From Siansivirga zeaxanthinifaciens CC-SAMT-1 (GTDB taxonomy: Bacteria; Bacteroidota; Bacteroidia; Flavobacteriales; Flavobacteriaceae), in the NCBI RefSeq assembly GCF_000941055.1, contig NZ_CP007202.1:2898437-2962436 (forward strand): a stretch of DNA of 64,000 bases, written 5' to 3'. A model generated the notes under the pieces. That model was not told the origin of the DNA. It saw only the letters and a list, made by a program, of their open reading frames with translations, and ran no database searches. This document shows positions 1-10,700 of this stretch, piece after piece; the first letter of the stretch is position 1, and each line of letters starts with the position of its first letter. A program made the translations under genes and the position numbers.

Positions 1-1136
1 CATAATTCTAGAAGTGTTGGATAAATAGATAGCATTTCGGCAGGTGTATCAATTACTTTACCTTTAGGAAGATTTGGAGCTACAAACAATAAAGGCGCTT
101 TTGTTGCAGAATCCCACAAACCGTGTTTGGCAAATGTACCTTTTTGACCCAAACGATACCCATGGTCAGACCATAAAACGATCACCGTATTTTTGGCATA
201 TTTACTGTTTTCAAGTGCTTCCATAACGCGGCCAATTTCATAATCTACATAACTAACACAAGCCAAATAAGCTTGAATGATTTTTTTCCATTCGCCAGAT
301 TCGATAGCCCATTCTGTTGAAGGCATCATAGGTAAGTTGTTGATATCTAACCCAACTTGTGGCACATCCTTTAAATCATCAGATAAATAAGGCGCCACTT
401 GAATGCTTTCCAAAGGATGCATATCAAACCATTTTTGAGGCACATAAAGTGGTACATGGGGACGAAGAAACCCTAAACCCATAAAAAATGGTTTCTCATA
501 ATCTTTATTCAAACGCTCAATGGTCCAGTTCACCGATTGATGGTCTGGCATTTGCTCGTCTCGTTCTGGAAAAGCACCCCAATCGGTACTGGTACGTCCA
601 TAATTCTTTCTATCTGAAGTGCCAAAACCATCCCAAACAAAGCGTTTTTCTGGCAGCGGACCAAAACCTTTTTCCCTGCCGCCTTCTTCATTAAAAACAC
701 CTTTTGGGGCAAAATCGTGAAATAGTTTTCCAATGCCCATGGTATGATAGCCATTATTTTTAAAATACTCTGGAAGAAATGTAATTGCTTTTGTTGCAGG
801 ATTATCTGAACGAATTTTTTCATCTGAAATCATGCCGTAAATACCCGTTGTTGAAGGTCGTAAACCTGTCATAATTGAAGCACGTGATGGTCCGCATAAT
901 GGTGCTTGACAATGGGCATTTGAAAATAACACTCCTTGAGCCGCTAACCTATCAATATTTGGTGTTTTAGTACCTGAATAATTATTTAAACAGCCTAACC
1001 ATGTATTTAAATCGTCAACAGCTATAAATAAAACATTAGGTTTATTAGACACCTCAGATTTTGATTGCCCCATAATTTTAGTGACGCTAAACATAATTAT
1101 TAAAATCAACACTAAAAACTTGTTTGTTATTTTCAT
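1..1136 (-). CDS. Sulfatase (S1 family, iduronate-2-sulfatase-like), partial at left edge
   Basis: Exported formylglycine sulfatase that would hydrolyse sulfate esters on the glycan. The frame opens at an ATG (1136-1134) with a signal peptide ending near MGQS and runs off the left edge after about 378 residues, so the C-terminus is missing. The metal-binding start of the fold is visible (KPNVLFIAVDDL, about residues 32-43). The sulfatase signature CGPSR is at residues 81-85, with Cys81 the residue converted to formylglycine. The SDHGYRLGQKG stretch carries the second set of metal ligands. The AVDDLNTWLGC and MGIGKLFHD style resembles iduronate-2-sulfatase-like S1_7 enzymes, as does the sulfatase at 7754. 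It is the last visible gene of the run that begins at 25007. The exact substrate position (Rha-3S or Xyl-2S in ulvan) cannot be read from sequence. Confidence 0.9.
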   Translation of the reverse strand, partial: MKITNKFLVLILIIMFSVTKIMGQSKSEVSNKPNVLFIAVDDLNTWLGCLNNYSGTKTPNIDRLAAQGVLFSNAHCQAPLCGPSRASIMTGLRPSTTGIYGMISDEKIRSDNPATKAITFLPEYFKNNGYHTMGIGKLFHDFAPKGVFNEEGGREKGFGPLPEKRFVWDGFGTSDRKNYGRTSTDWGAFPERDEQMPDHQSVNWTIERLNKDYEKPFFMGLGFLRPHVPLYVPQKWFDMHPLESIQVAPYLSDDLKDVPQVGLDINNLPMMPSTEWAIESGEWKKIIQAYLACVSYVDYEIGRVMEALENSKYAKNTVIVLWSDHGYRLGQKGTFAKHGLWDSATKAPLLFVAPNLPKGKVIDTPAEMLSIYPTLLEL

Positions 1137-1186
1137 CTTTAATTTGTTTTTGATATTTTTATTTTTTTCAATGAATTATGAACCTA

Positions 1187-4100
1187 TTAATCTAAACCCT
1201 TAACACTTGAAACATGTATTCTTACTGGCCCCAATAACCCTGATGGTAACAATGCACTATTTTTACTCCAATGTTTCCATGACGGCAAAGTAGTCCTCTG
1301 AGATGACCGCTCTTTATTATTTATTAACCAATCTGGCAAAGTGGATAATCTAACACCTTCAACGTCATAATCTAACGTATAATTCTCATCGCCAATTAAC
1401 CTATTTGGCCATAAATTGGTCACTTTTACTTCTAAGATATTATCCCCTTTTTTTATATAATCTGAAATGTTTGTTTTGAAAGGTGCTTTCCATAAGGTAG
1501 CTACATAATTACCGTTTACATTGACCTCAGCAATTACAGCAACGCTACCTAAATCTAATTCTATTTTATTTTCTCCTTTGAAGAATTCTTTTGGTAAATT
1601 AATAGTTTTTGTATAGCTAGCCGTCCCTGAAAAATAACGAATGTCCTCCTCGGATGCCTCCGACCAAGATTTTAAGGTTTCAAATTTTGTGTTTTTTGTT
1701 TTACCTTTAGGTGTAACAAAATTAACATCCCAAGTACCTGAAAGCTCTATTGGTCTGGGTACTTTTTTTACTACTACAGTTTTAGTTTTACCAGATGTTG
1801 TCGTGTAACTTAACTTACCATTGTAAGGTGTTACCAATTTTGGTATTCCTGAGTTTAAAAGCAATTGTGGTTTGATATTATCTTTTGAAAGCTTTAAAAT
1901 TTGACCTTTTGGCACCAAAACGGTATAAGCTTCCACATCGGTTTCATAGGTAACCCGAAGAGCAGGTTTGTGTCCTTCAATAAATTGATTATCAATTAAC
2001 TCATTATTTACTGGTATTTCAAACTGCTTGTTATCAATCTTATTTTGAATAATCTCCTTAACATCAAATAAGGGATAATATTTAGGCACACCTTTAGTTT
2101 CGGGTTTAAATTTTCCAAATACGGCTTTTAATACCTTTAGGTCCTCATTACCTGCATCAATAGTGATATGCTCGCGTTCTTCAGCATAAAGCTCGTGTAT
2201 CTCTTCTCCAATTTGATATGCCAATCTAAACTCTTTTTTATAACCCATGGCGGGGTCGCAATCGCAAAAGGCTCTTGTAATTTGAAAATCTAGTTTGCCA
2301 TCTTCAACAGCATTGGCGACTTTATCGGTTATTTCCACCAAACCCTCTTGCAAAAATGTACCATATTCTGCCTTCATAATTTTTAAGTTTGAAAGCGGTT
2401 CTGGTTTTGGATACTCTAATTCAGGTTTTACTGAAACTAAATTATTTTGGGAAGTTGATGCCTTTTGAAATACAACAAATATGGATTGTTCTGCTTCTAA
2501 ACTTAAAGGTAATGTTATAGTGCCATCGGCATTATTCTTCCAAACAGCGGGATAACTAATATAACCTGTTTCTGCGTTCCAAAATTCGGGTTGTTTACCA
2601 GAAACTCTGAAATTACAGCTTAAATTTCTACTTTGCTTTTTACCATTGGCAATAAAATAGATATCGGATTCCTCCGTTTTTCTATGAATAAAATTGATTT
2701 CATCTCCATTATTTTTTTCAATTGTAAAATCTGGTCTATTCTCATTTTGGAGATACTGACTAATTGAAATGGGTTGAATATCATTATTATCCCATAGTTT
2801 ATTGGCAATCATTTTGACTTCATCATCACAACTCGGGTAATTATTAAGACTTGGTGATTTAAAGGGTTTATTACCAATAACTCTGGCGCCTGCTTTCACT
2901 AAACTTTCAACAATTTTAAGTGTTTTGGGGGTTATCCAATCTGATTCTGGAAGCACTAAAACTTTATACTTTCCTCCTACTGGTGTGCATATTTCACCAT
3001 TTTTTACAAAAAGGTCTGAAAGTTTATTGGCACCTATCAAATCGTAATCATACCCCATTGTTTTAATTTCGGGGAATAAAAATGCGGTATTGGGCGAAGA
3101 TTCTCCAGTAAAAACCAAAACATCGGCCACATTTGTACCTTTTTGTAATAGAAATTGCGAACGGGCAATGTAATTCATGTAAGGCTTACTTTGAAACCAC
3201 CATGTATTTAATCGGTTAAAATCGGTCCCATGATAACTCAACACCAAGCCAGGAGCCACATCCCAAGGCTGATGCACGTAGGTATGAAAAATAAAACGAG
3301 TAATACCTTCTGCCCAAGCTCTATCTCCAATTGTTTTTAATTGAGCGGGGTGTTCATCCCAACCACCAATGCCTGTAAACGACTCTGCACCTACAATGGC
3401 ACTCCCGTTTAAATGAGCGATAGACGAAACGAACTTGGAAGAATCAAAAAACGGGTAACCACCGCTCCAAAATTCACACATCACTATATCGCCTGTAGCA
3501 CCAACCTGCATATTATCAAAAGGCCCCCAATACGGTTCCACTGAAAATTTCATACCGTTTTTATGGCATAATTCAGCAAAATGCGCATAATAGTTTTCTG
3601 CTATTAAATCACCTATGGTTCTTCTAAAATCCCATAAAAAACGTTCGGAAACTTCAGCACTCTCCACATAATATCCTGCTAATGTTGGTAGATAAGATGT
3701 TAAATCATAACCTCTTAAGGTTTCAAATTGAACATCAAAACCCGAGGTCCAATTGGTAGTTTCTACTTCATAACTATCAATTAAGCAGTTATTAACTGTG
3801 GTCCCAATCAAATTGCCCAGTTTATCAATAATGGGCTGCACGCCTTCTTTCCAATAGGCATCTAAGGCTTTTTTACTCATTTTATCTACCTCCAAACCTT
3901 TGGCTTCAGGTGGTGCCGGTCTATTGGTAGTTCCTATTGGTGTATGTCCTAATCTTAGTATAATCCATTCGCCTTGTGGAACGTTCCATTCTAAGCTTCC
4001 ATCTTTATTTACATTGGAAGTTAAATTTACAATACTTACCTTTTTAATAATGGCATCCTTAGATACCTCTTTATCATCAGGCAACAAATGATTTCGAATG

Positions 4101-4675
4101 CGCTCTGATAAAATTTTATAATCTAAGCCATCAATCTTGATATGTATTTTAGGTTTAGGAAAGGCTAAAACGGCAATATCTTGATAATAGTCGAACTTGG
4201 TTTTGGGTTTAGGCAATTCGCCTTTAAACATTTGATTGCCTTGTAGTTCTAAGGTACTAAACACCACGGTTTGCATCGCATGTTCCTGAGTAACCCAAGG
4301 ACCACCACTAGACGACCACCCTGCACTATTATGAAATGCTAATTCTAAACCCAATCGCTGTGCCTCTTTTGCAGAGAATTCAAATAAATCGAGCCAATCT
4401 TCACTTAAATATTTAACTGGTCCTTGAGGAAAACCTAAATGTACATTAAACAACTGTGCTTCTTGAATACCCACAGCTTTCATCGCTTCCAAATCTTTGG
4501 TAATTCCAGATTTAGATACATTTCCGCTAATCCAATGCCACCAAGTTCTTGCCTTTGCTTCGTTGGGTGGATTTTGAAATTGTTTTTCTAAGTATTGACC
4601 ATTATCATTTTGCGCATAATTAGTAGCCCAAAAAAGTGACATTATTAAGAAAAGCCGATAAGTGCGGTAATTCAT
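1187..4675 (-). CDS. GH106 alpha-L-rhamnosidase
   Basis: Large secreted exo-enzyme (1162 aa) expected to release non-reducing-end L-rhamnose. A signal peptide covers about residues 1-21 (ends NYAQ). Family hallmarks are visible: the N-terminal ARTWWHWISGNVSKSGITKD stretch near residue 43, LEAMKAVGIQEAQLFNV next to it, and HNSAGWSSSGGPWVT near residue 115, all typical of the GH106 barrel. The long C-terminal part (beyond about residue 750) is beta-rich and ends in a galactose-binding-like sandwich (LDLGSVAVIAEVNVNGNYVA, then LEVKVTNLWPNR). The length is in the usual 900-1200 aa range. The gap to the upstream GH2 gene is only 8 bases, so the two are co-transcribed. GH106 beside several GH78 enzymes suggests rhamnose in more than one linkage or context. 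The family call is firm; the linkage is not known. Confidence 0.9.
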   Translation of the reverse strand: MNYRTYRLFLIMSLFWATNYAQNDNGQYLEKQFQNPPNEAKARTWWHWISGNVSKSGITKDLEAMKAVGIQEAQLFNVHLGFPQGPVKYLSEDWLDLFEFSAKEAQRLGLELAFHNSAGWSSSGGPWVTQEHAMQTVVFSTLELQGNQMFKGELPKPKTKFDYYQDIAVLAFPKPKIHIKIDGLDYKILSERIRNHLLPDDKEVSKDAIIKKVSIVNLTSNVNKDGSLEWNVPQGEWIILRLGHTPIGTTNRPAPPEAKGLEVDKMSKKALDAYWKEGVQPIIDKLGNLIGTTVNNCLIDSYEVETTNWTSGFDVQFETLRGYDLTSYLPTLAGYYVESAEVSERFLWDFRRTIGDLIAENYYAHFAELCHKNGMKFSVEPYWGPFDNMQVGATGDIVMCEFWSGGYPFFDSSKFVSSIAHLNGSAIVGAESFTGIGGWDEHPAQLKTIGDRAWAEGITRFIFHTYVHQPWDVAPGLVLSYHGTDFNRLNTWWFQSKPYMNYIARSQFLLQKGTNVADVLVFTGESSPNTAFLFPEIKTMGYDYDLIGANKLSDLFVKNGEICTPVGGKYKVLVLPESDWITPKTLKIVESLVKAGARVIGNKPFKSPSLNNYPSCDDEVKMIANKLWDNNDIQPISISQYLQNENRPDFTIEKNNGDEINFIHRKTEESDIYFIANGKKQSRNLSCNFRVSGKQPEFWNAETGYISYPAVWKNNADGTITLPLSLEAEQSIFVVFQKASTSQNNLVSVKPELEYPKPEPLSNLKIMKAEYGTFLQEGLVEITDKVANAVEDGKLDFQITRAFCDCDPAMGYKKEFRLAYQIGEEIHELYAEEREHITIDAGNEDLKVLKAVFGKFKPETKGVPKYYPLFDVKEIIQNKIDNKQFEIPVNNELIDNQFIEGHKPALRVTYETDVEAYTVLVPKGQILKLSKDNIKPQLLLNSGIPKLVTPYNGKLSYTTTSGKTKTVVVKKVPRPIELSGTWDVNFVTPKGKTKNTKFETLKSWSEASEEDIRYFSGTASYTKTINLPKEFFKGENKIELDLGSVAVIAEVNVNGNYVATLWKAPFKTNISDYIKKGDNILEVKVTNLWPNRLIGDENYTLDYDVEGVRLSTLPDWLINNKERSSQRTTLPSWKHWSKNSALLPSGLLGPVRIHVSSVKGLD

Positions 4676-4683
4676 TGTAATAA

Positions 4684-7600
4684 TTAATCAATATACATTT
4701 CGTCAATATAAGGACCACTTTGCCCAGTTGTTTCTAGTCTTATGTTATTAGCACCTGACTTAAAATTCACAATGGTATTTACATATTGCCAGTTTTGTAT
4801 CCACCCACCAGTAGCTTCAAATTCAAAGGTTTTTATATAAATATCGTTTACAAATAACTTCATTGGGTAAGTCTTACCTTCATCATTGTGCATATACCCG
4901 AATCGGATGCTAAAATCGCCCGCTTCACCATCATTTTCTTGATAAAAAGTAATGCTACCTTCCTCATTATCAAATTTCACAAAACCAGTTCCTTTAAAAT
5001 GTTTTGCGTCTTTACTCGTTTTTGCTCCACCCTTTAAAATAGCTTCTTCTGCGGCAATATTTATGCCACGACCTTTCCAAATATCTAAGGAATGTTCATC
5101 ACCCCAAAAAAGACCTTCGCTAGTTCCAAAAGTTTCTTCCAAAGTTAAAATTAGCTTACCATTTTGTTTTACTATGGCTTTAACTGTGGAATGGTCTTTT
5201 ACTTCAAAAGGTTTTGTGTAAATCTTACCATTTTTCAAAGGATCATCACCATTAGTAGTATAAAATATTTCGAAATTTGATTTTGAAGTTTTTCCTATTA
5301 TAGCATTTTCTTGAACATCAATGGTAATTTTATTCGAAATAAATAAAGCTTTGTCTCCCAAAATAGAGGCCGTAATAACAGAAGCCTTTTTAGCGTTATC
5401 TTTTTCTCTTAAAAACAAACGTCCTTTTCCAAAAAATAACGTTCTGTAATCTGATTTGGTTCGACTTATCGGATCTATAGGATTTCCGTTTTCCATAGAT
5501 ACCTTCTCTACATCTCCAGAAATATGATAATACACTCTGTTTTCACCATAAGGATAAAGATTAGCTTTCGAATCTAAAGATTCGCTTGTAAAAATATAAC
5601 TTGACGAAAAACCGTCCTCAGCTTTTAGCTTATTGAGACTGTTTTTTAAATATTGAGGTGCTCCACTTGTTGCAATTGATACTCGTTTTACTTCTTTACC
5701 GTTTTTATAAGCTACAGCTACTAACGTACCTTCTTCATAAGGTACCATCCATTCGCATTGCATTTCGTTCCAAACGGTACCGGGTTTGTCTTTACCTAAA
5801 GATTTTCCGTTTAAAAACAACTCTACTTCATCGGTATTTGAATATACCCAAACAGGAATGACCGTTCCTTTTTCCATTCTTGGATGCGTCCAATGTGGTA
5901 ATATATGTACCATGGGTTCTTGTGTCCATTGACTTTGGTAGAAGTAATATAAATCTTTTTCAAAGCCCGCTACGTCTAGTGCCCCACCCATAAACAGGTT
6001 AAAAGGAAGTCCACCATGAACCAATCCGGCTTCGCCATAATAATCGAAACCTGTCCAACGGAAATGCCCACTATGCCAAGGCGTATCGCGCATGACTTCC
6101 CAATTTTTACGGGCTGAAATACGTACCGTTGCATTGTCATAAGAGGAGTTAAAACGTTGTTTTCTATTCTTCCATTTTTTAGGGTCTAATCCTTCGTAAA
6201 AGAAGATTTCCTTTTCGGTTAAATTAGGCAAATCATAAGTTCCTGGCAATTCGTTATCGCGCCACCAAGTGTGTGTTCTGTAGTATCCACGGGTTTGCCA
6301 AGTATGTGGTGCTTCGGTTGAAACAAAAGGTTTATCAAATTTAGCAGATTCTATGAATGATTTGGTTTCTGAACCGCCATTAATGCCTGTAATTTCCATA
6401 TCTTCGGGATTTCCTGCTCCTGAAGAAAATAATCGTGTTGGGTCTAAACTTTTACCAAATTTTACCAGTTCTGGTGCAACGGGACTGTGCGTTTCATTAC
6501 CTAAACTCCACACAAAAACACTTGGGTGGTTACGGTCTCTGGTAATCCACTCTTTCATATCTGCTTTCCACCATTGATCAAAAGCTTGTTTACCATAGTC
6601 TTGAGGTGCTTTTTTGTGCCAACCGTCAAAGATTTCATCCATAACAAGTAACCCAATTTCATCACAAATATCATAAAACATGGGAGGTGTTGGATTGTGC
6701 GACGGACGGATAGCATTGATGCCCATATCTTTTAACAATTGCAATTTCCAACGCAACATTGGTTTAGTCCATGCGCCTCCAACGGGTCCACCTTCCCAAT
6801 GTTCACAAACGCCTTTTAGCTTTACGTTGTTTCCGTTCAACCAAAAACCAGTTTCTTTTTTCCATTCAACAGTTCGAAAACCAAAGTTTGTCTTTACCTC
6901 ATCAATTACTTTTTTATTTTGAATTACTTGAGTGATTAACTGATATAAAACCGGTGTTTCTGGACTCCATAATACTGGATTATTAACCGTTAGGGTGGTA
7001 TTACTTTTATCTCCATCTATTTTTTGGATATCTGATTGAATCTTTTGACCTGTTGGTGTTACTACTGTAAACTGATATTTCAATGCATTCGATGGATTGA
7101 CATAACCAACTTTTACATTAACTTGAGCTTGATTAGACTCAATTTTTGGTGTAGTAATAAATATACCATTCGGACTGATATGGCTTTTTGAAACTTCTAT
7201 CAATTTTACAGGTGCATATATTCCGCAAGGATGATACCATCTGGCAGATGGTTCTAATCGGTTATCTACTCTAACAGCAATAGTATTTTTACCTGCTTTC
7301 AAATATTTTGAAATGTCATATCTAAAACTAATGTAACCATAAGGTCTCTTTCCTAAATGGTTTCCATTAATCCACACTTCACTATTCATATAGACCCCGT
7401 CAAAATTGATGTAAACCGTTTTTGATAGGCTAGTTTTATTTACATTAAACGTTTTACGATACCAACCAATACCCCCATCGTGGTAGCCGCCGCCTTGTCC
7501 TTGATCACCACCTTTACGAACGCCTTTTTCAAAAGACCAATCGTGTGGAACATTTAGATTTTTCCAAGAACTATCATCCAAAATTTCTTTTGAATAAGAG

Positions 7601-7749
7601 GCATCGTCGTTTAAAATAAACTTCCAATTTTTATTGACATTTGTTTCGATACGCTGAGAAAAACAGGATATAGAAATTGATAAAAAAATAATACTTTTAA
7701 TTATTATGGAATAATGACTGTTTGATTGTTTAAACATAATATAGTTCAT
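4684..7749 (-). CDS. GH2 glycosidase with C-terminal chitobiase-like and carbohydrate-binding domains
   Basis: Secreted GH2 enzyme (1021 aa; beta-galactosidase/beta-glucuronidase superfamily). Order of parts: signal peptide to about residue 32; sugar-binding jelly-roll domain about 35-190; immunoglobulin-like domain about 195-290; TIM barrel about 295-610. The acid/base Glu is in WSLGNET (E419) and the likely nucleophile is in FVSTEAPHTW (E479). A further sandwich follows, then a chitobiase-type domain (FEIFYTTNGDDPL). The C-terminus is a CBM35/CBM6-like sandwich (about 880-1021, ending GPYIDEMYID). A second in-frame ATG four codons in (MFKQS, 7737) is equally plausible, since the first ATG lies only 4 bases after the previous stop. 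In this locus it could remove galactose or a uronic acid side residue; specificity is not visible. Confidence 0.88.
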   Translation of the reverse strand: MNYIMFKQSNSHYSIIIKSIIFLSISISCFSQRIETNVNKNWKFILNDDASYSKEILDDSSWKNLNVPHDWSFEKGVRKGGDQGQGGGYHDGGIGWYRKTFNVNKTSLSKTVYINFDGVYMNSEVWINGNHLGKRPYGYISFRYDISKYLKAGKNTIAVRVDNRLEPSARWYHPCGIYAPVKLIEVSKSHISPNGIFITTPKIESNQAQVNVKVGYVNPSNALKYQFTVVTPTGQKIQSDIQKIDGDKSNTTLTVNNPVLWSPETPVLYQLITQVIQNKKVIDEVKTNFGFRTVEWKKETGFWLNGNNVKLKGVCEHWEGGPVGGAWTKPMLRWKLQLLKDMGINAIRPSHNPTPPMFYDICDEIGLLVMDEIFDGWHKKAPQDYGKQAFDQWWKADMKEWITRDRNHPSVFVWSLGNETHSPVAPELVKFGKSLDPTRLFSSGAGNPEDMEITGINGGSETKSFIESAKFDKPFVSTEAPHTWQTRGYYRTHTWWRDNELPGTYDLPNLTEKEIFFYEGLDPKKWKNRKQRFNSSYDNATVRISARKNWEVMRDTPWHSGHFRWTGFDYYGEAGLVHGGLPFNLFMGGALDVAGFEKDLYYFYQSQWTQEPMVHILPHWTHPRMEKGTVIPVWVYSNTDEVELFLNGKSLGKDKPGTVWNEMQCEWMVPYEEGTLVAVAYKNGKEVKRVSIATSGAPQYLKNSLNKLKAEDGFSSSYIFTSESLDSKANLYPYGENRVYYHISGDVEKVSMENGNPIDPISRTKSDYRTLFFGKGRLFLREKDNAKKASVITASILGDKALFISNKITIDVQENAIIGKTSKSNFEIFYTTNGDDPLKNGKIYTKPFEVKDHSTVKAIVKQNGKLILTLEETFGTSEGLFWGDEHSLDIWKGRGINIAAEEAILKGGAKTSKDAKHFKGTGFVKFDNEEGSITFYQENDGEAGDFSIRFGYMHNDEGKTYPMKLFVNDIYIKTFEFEATGGWIQNWQYVNTIVNFKSGANNIRLETTGQSGPYIDEMYID

Positions 7750-7753
7750 TTAG

Positions 7754-9211
7754 TTAATTTTTTTTTGGTTCGTCGTTTTGTGAAAAAGGTTTGGCATTTC
7801 TAGGAAACTGGGATTCTAATAATTTTTTCATATGAAGTTCTTCCCTTTTGTATACCGGATTCCCAGAAACGTTTACAAAAGACAAGAGGCTGTTTTTATG
7901 TTCATATAATTCGGATCCTAAAATTTCTTGTGTTTTAGCATCTCGCCATTCGGTGTAGCGCCATTGACCATCGGTAGCAGTACATCCCATGATGTTAGTC
8001 CCTCTAGGATATACACTTGTAGCAACAGTATCCCAAGGCATATTTGGGTTATCAATTACGGGTACGAGACTTTTTCCATCGGAAGGTGGTCCTTCCAAAC
8101 CACAAACATCTACCAAGGTTGAAAATATATCGACGTTTTCTACCAAGGCATCAGAGATAACGCCAGCCTTTCTTCCTTTATGACTGGTTTCTCTACTAAT
8201 TATTAAAGGTACACGAACATCAATTTCTACATTAGAATGTTTGCACCACGCCCCATACTCACCAATTTTATAGCTATGGTCGCTCATAAAAACAATGATG
8301 GTATTTTTGCGTAAATCTAAATCTTCTAAAGTCTTCATGACTTTTCCAACTTGAGCATCTATATAACTTACAGAAGCATGATAACCATGAATTAAGGTAC
8401 GAGTTAAATCATCATCTAAATCGCCTTCTTGAGGTATACCATAATACGCTTTTAATTCTCCCCAATTGGTTAATGCTAATCTGTACGCGCCTTGTGGTTT
8501 TTCTTTGGAAGGAATTGCAAATTTGTTTTTATCATACAAATCCCAGTATTTTTTTGGGGCATTAAAAGGCAAGTGCGGTTTGCTTAAACCTACAAACATT
8601 AAAAATTTATCATCTTTTACTTGGTGTAAGGTTTCGATTGCATTTTTAGCAACACGACCATCTTTGTAGGCTTCGTCTTCCACATCGGCATCCTCGAACG
8701 CAGGCCCTTTAACAAGTTTTCCTTCCTTTTTCAAACGGTCAATTAATGCAACATTTTCAGGTTTCAAATAATCGGTTGGATCTCTTTTGAATAAATGTGT
8801 CCAACTTTGTTCATCATCATTTCCCGCATGATATACTTTACCTATACTAATGGTTTTATATCCGTTTTCTTTAAACAATTGTGGAAGTGTCACTACATCT
8901 TTATGCACTTTTCTTAAAGGTGTAAATAGACTATATATACCCAAAGTTTCTGGTCTTAGACCCGTTAACGTACTCATTCTAGAAGGCGCACAAATAGCCT
9001 GTTGTGTGTAGGCTTTATTAAACTGAACGCCTTCGCTCGCCAGTTTATCAATGTTTGGGCTTATAGCCGTTGGACTGCCATAACAACCTAATTCTGCTCG
9101 TAAGTCGTCTACGTAAAATACGAGCACATTTGGCTGTTGTTGTGCTTGTGAAACATTTGAACTAAAAAACCCAAAGAAAGCTATAAAAAATAGACGTTCT
9201 ATTCTATTCAT
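7754..9211 (-). CDS. Sulfatase (S1 family, iduronate-2-sulfatase-like)
   Basis: Exported 485-aa sulfatase. The signal peptide ends near VSQAQ (residue 24). The fold begins at [19 protein letters not shown], the shape seen in iduronate-2-sulfatase-like (S1_7) enzymes. The maturation motif is CAPSR (Cys74). GKVYHAG and [17 protein letters not shown] hold further active-site residues. It sits 4 bases upstream of the GH2 gene start and 17 bases after the esterase gene's stop, so it is a mid-operon gene. Sulfate removal probably has to precede rhamnosidase or xylosidase action on ulvan oligomers. It requires a formylglycine-generating enzyme, which is not encoded in this window. The sulfatase call is certain; the subfamily is judged by motif style only. 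Confidence 0.93.
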   Translation of the reverse strand: MNRIERLFFIAFFGFFSSNVSQAQQQPNVLVFYVDDLRAELGCYGSPTAISPNIDKLASEGVQFNKAYTQQAICAPSRMSTLTGLRPETLGIYSLFTPLRKVHKDVVTLPQLFKENGYKTISIGKVYHAGNDDEQSWTHLFKRDPTDYLKPENVALIDRLKKEGKLVKGPAFEDADVEDEAYKDGRVAKNAIETLHQVKDDKFLMFVGLSKPHLPFNAPKKYWDLYDKNKFAIPSKEKPQGAYRLALTNWGELKAYYGIPQEGDLDDDLTRTLIHGYHASVSYIDAQVGKVMKTLEDLDLRKNTIIVFMSDHSYKIGEYGAWCKHSNVEIDVRVPLIISRETSHKGRKAGVISDALVENVDIFSTLVDVCGLEGPPSDGKSLVPVIDNPNMPWDTVATSVYPRGTNIMGCTATDGQWRYTEWRDAKTQEILGSELYEHKNSLLSFVNVSGNPVYKREELHMKKLLESQFPRNAKPFSQNDEPKKN

Positions 9212-9228
9212 TTAAATATATTTAAAAT

Positions 9229-10695
9229 TTATTTCTGACTCATACTTTTTACCTGAGTAGCATCCTCCCAACGATCTGTTCTAAATGACGAAGCGGGCAA
9301 TAAATTGGTATCATAAAGCGTGCCAATCACCCAATTTTTCCATGCATACCTCACGGCAACAGGCTTAGTTACATTTTTATTAAATACTTGTACACTTTTC
9401 TGATTTATAATTTTAGCTGATGCAGGATAAAAAACCTTGTCTTCACCAGCTATCTCAAAGTCTTCCAATTCATTAAAAGAAAAAAGTCCCATTTCTGCAT
9501 TTTTAAAATTTACAATGATGCTATCGTTTTTAACAACATGAGATTCGTATGTTGGAGCCACAAAATCTACGTCTTTAAACCCGTAAGTTTGATTTAGAGC
9601 GTTAAATAATAATCTATCGGCTACTTCTTTCTTCTTTGGCGGATGTATGGTTTCGAAGCTTCCCAAATCGGTTGTAATGGCAATTCCTGAATTGGGAATT
9701 AACTCTAAACATTCTAATTGGGCTTCACGCATAAAGGCTGAGTTTTGCGGGTTGGTATAGGCATCATTACCCCCATAGGCATATGGGGCTATCTGCACAT
9801 AATAAAATGGGAAATCACCCAAACCCCAGCGATTACGCCAATCTTTCACCATCACAGGCAAAAGTTGTTTGTATTTATTGGGTTCGTTTCTATTCCCCTC
9901 GCCTTGATACCACAATACACCTTTTATGTTATATGGGATTAATGGTTTTATCATAGAATTGAATAATGCTGTAGCTGTGCGATTCGGTTTTTTAATAATA
10001 TCTTCATCTGTAACAACAAACTCTTGAAATGAGTTCATAACTTCCTTACTTATCCAAGCTTCAACTGTACTCGCTCCCCAGGATGTGTGGATAATTCCAA
10101 CAGGGACACCCAAAATCTCTTGCAATTGTTGTGCAAAAAAATATCCTATGGCACTAAAACTAGCCACTGTTTCGGGAGTAGCTTGCTTCCATGATGACGG
10201 TGAACTTAAATCTTTTAAAGGCGTTTTAGAGCCAACTCTATCAACGGCAAACAATCTTAAATTTGGATTGGATGATTTAGCTATGGCCATTGTCGAGCCA
10301 AACGTTGGCTGCGCATTGTAACCCTTTAAAGGTTGAAACATATTGGATTGACCTGAACATAGCCAAACCTCGCCAAATAAAACATTGTCTAATGTAATTT
10401 GAGATGTTTTACTTCTAAAGCTTACTTTTTGGGGTTCCTTACTATTAGTGGTTTGTATATCGATACGCCAATTCCCTTTATCATCGGCTTTTAGCTTTTT
10501 ATATTCGTCTAGCCAAGAAGCTTTGATGGTAATTTCCTCGTTGACATCGGCCCAACCCCAAAGCGTAACTTGAGTGTTTCTTTGCAAGACCATATTTGAT
10601 GAAACAATGGATGGAAGCTTAATGTCTGCATGTAATAATTGGGTTGAACCAATTAACATACAACATACAATTATAAACACACTCTTTTTAAACAT
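9229..10695 (-). CDS. Carbohydrate acetylesterase (sialate O-acetylesterase-like, SGNH fold)
   Basis: Secreted SGNH-type esterase (about 488 aa) expected to remove O-acetyl groups from sugars. I start it at the ATG at 10695-10693 (MFKKSVFIIVCCMLIG), which gives a clean signal peptide and lies 5 bases after the previous stop. A longer frame from 10731 would overlap the upstream sulfatase and spoil the signal peptide. The nucleophile block is WLCSGQSNM (Ser117), the hallmark of the sialate O-acetylesterase/CE20-like group. The Asp-His end of the triad fits the LGSFETIHPPKKKEVADRL stretch. An N-terminal beta-sandwich (about 25-100) precedes the catalytic domain. Ulvan is not usually described as acetylated, so the target may be an acetylated side sugar or a companion polymer. 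Confidence 0.87.
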   Translation of the reverse strand: MFKKSVFIIVCCMLIGSTQLLHADIKLPSIVSSNMVLQRNTQVTLWGWADVNEEITIKASWLDEYKKLKADDKGNWRIDIQTTNSKEPQKVSFRSKTSQITLDNVLFGEVWLCSGQSNMFQPLKGYNAQPTFGSTMAIAKSSNPNLRLFAVDRVGSKTPLKDLSSPSSWKQATPETVASFSAIGYFFAQQLQEILGVPVGIIHTSWGASTVEAWISKEVMNSFQEFVVTDEDIIKKPNRTATALFNSMIKPLIPYNIKGVLWYQGEGNRNEPNKYKQLLPVMVKDWRNRWGLGDFPFYYVQIAPYAYGGNDAYTNPQNSAFMREAQLECLELIPNSGIAITTDLGSFETIHPPKKKEVADRLLFNALNQTYGFKDVDFVAPTYESHVVKNDSIIVNFKNAEMGLFSFNELEDFEIAGEDKVFYPASAKIINQKSVQVFNKNVTKPVAVRYAWKNWVIGTLYDTNLLPASSFRTDRWEDATQVKSMSQK

Positions 10696-10700
10696 AATTC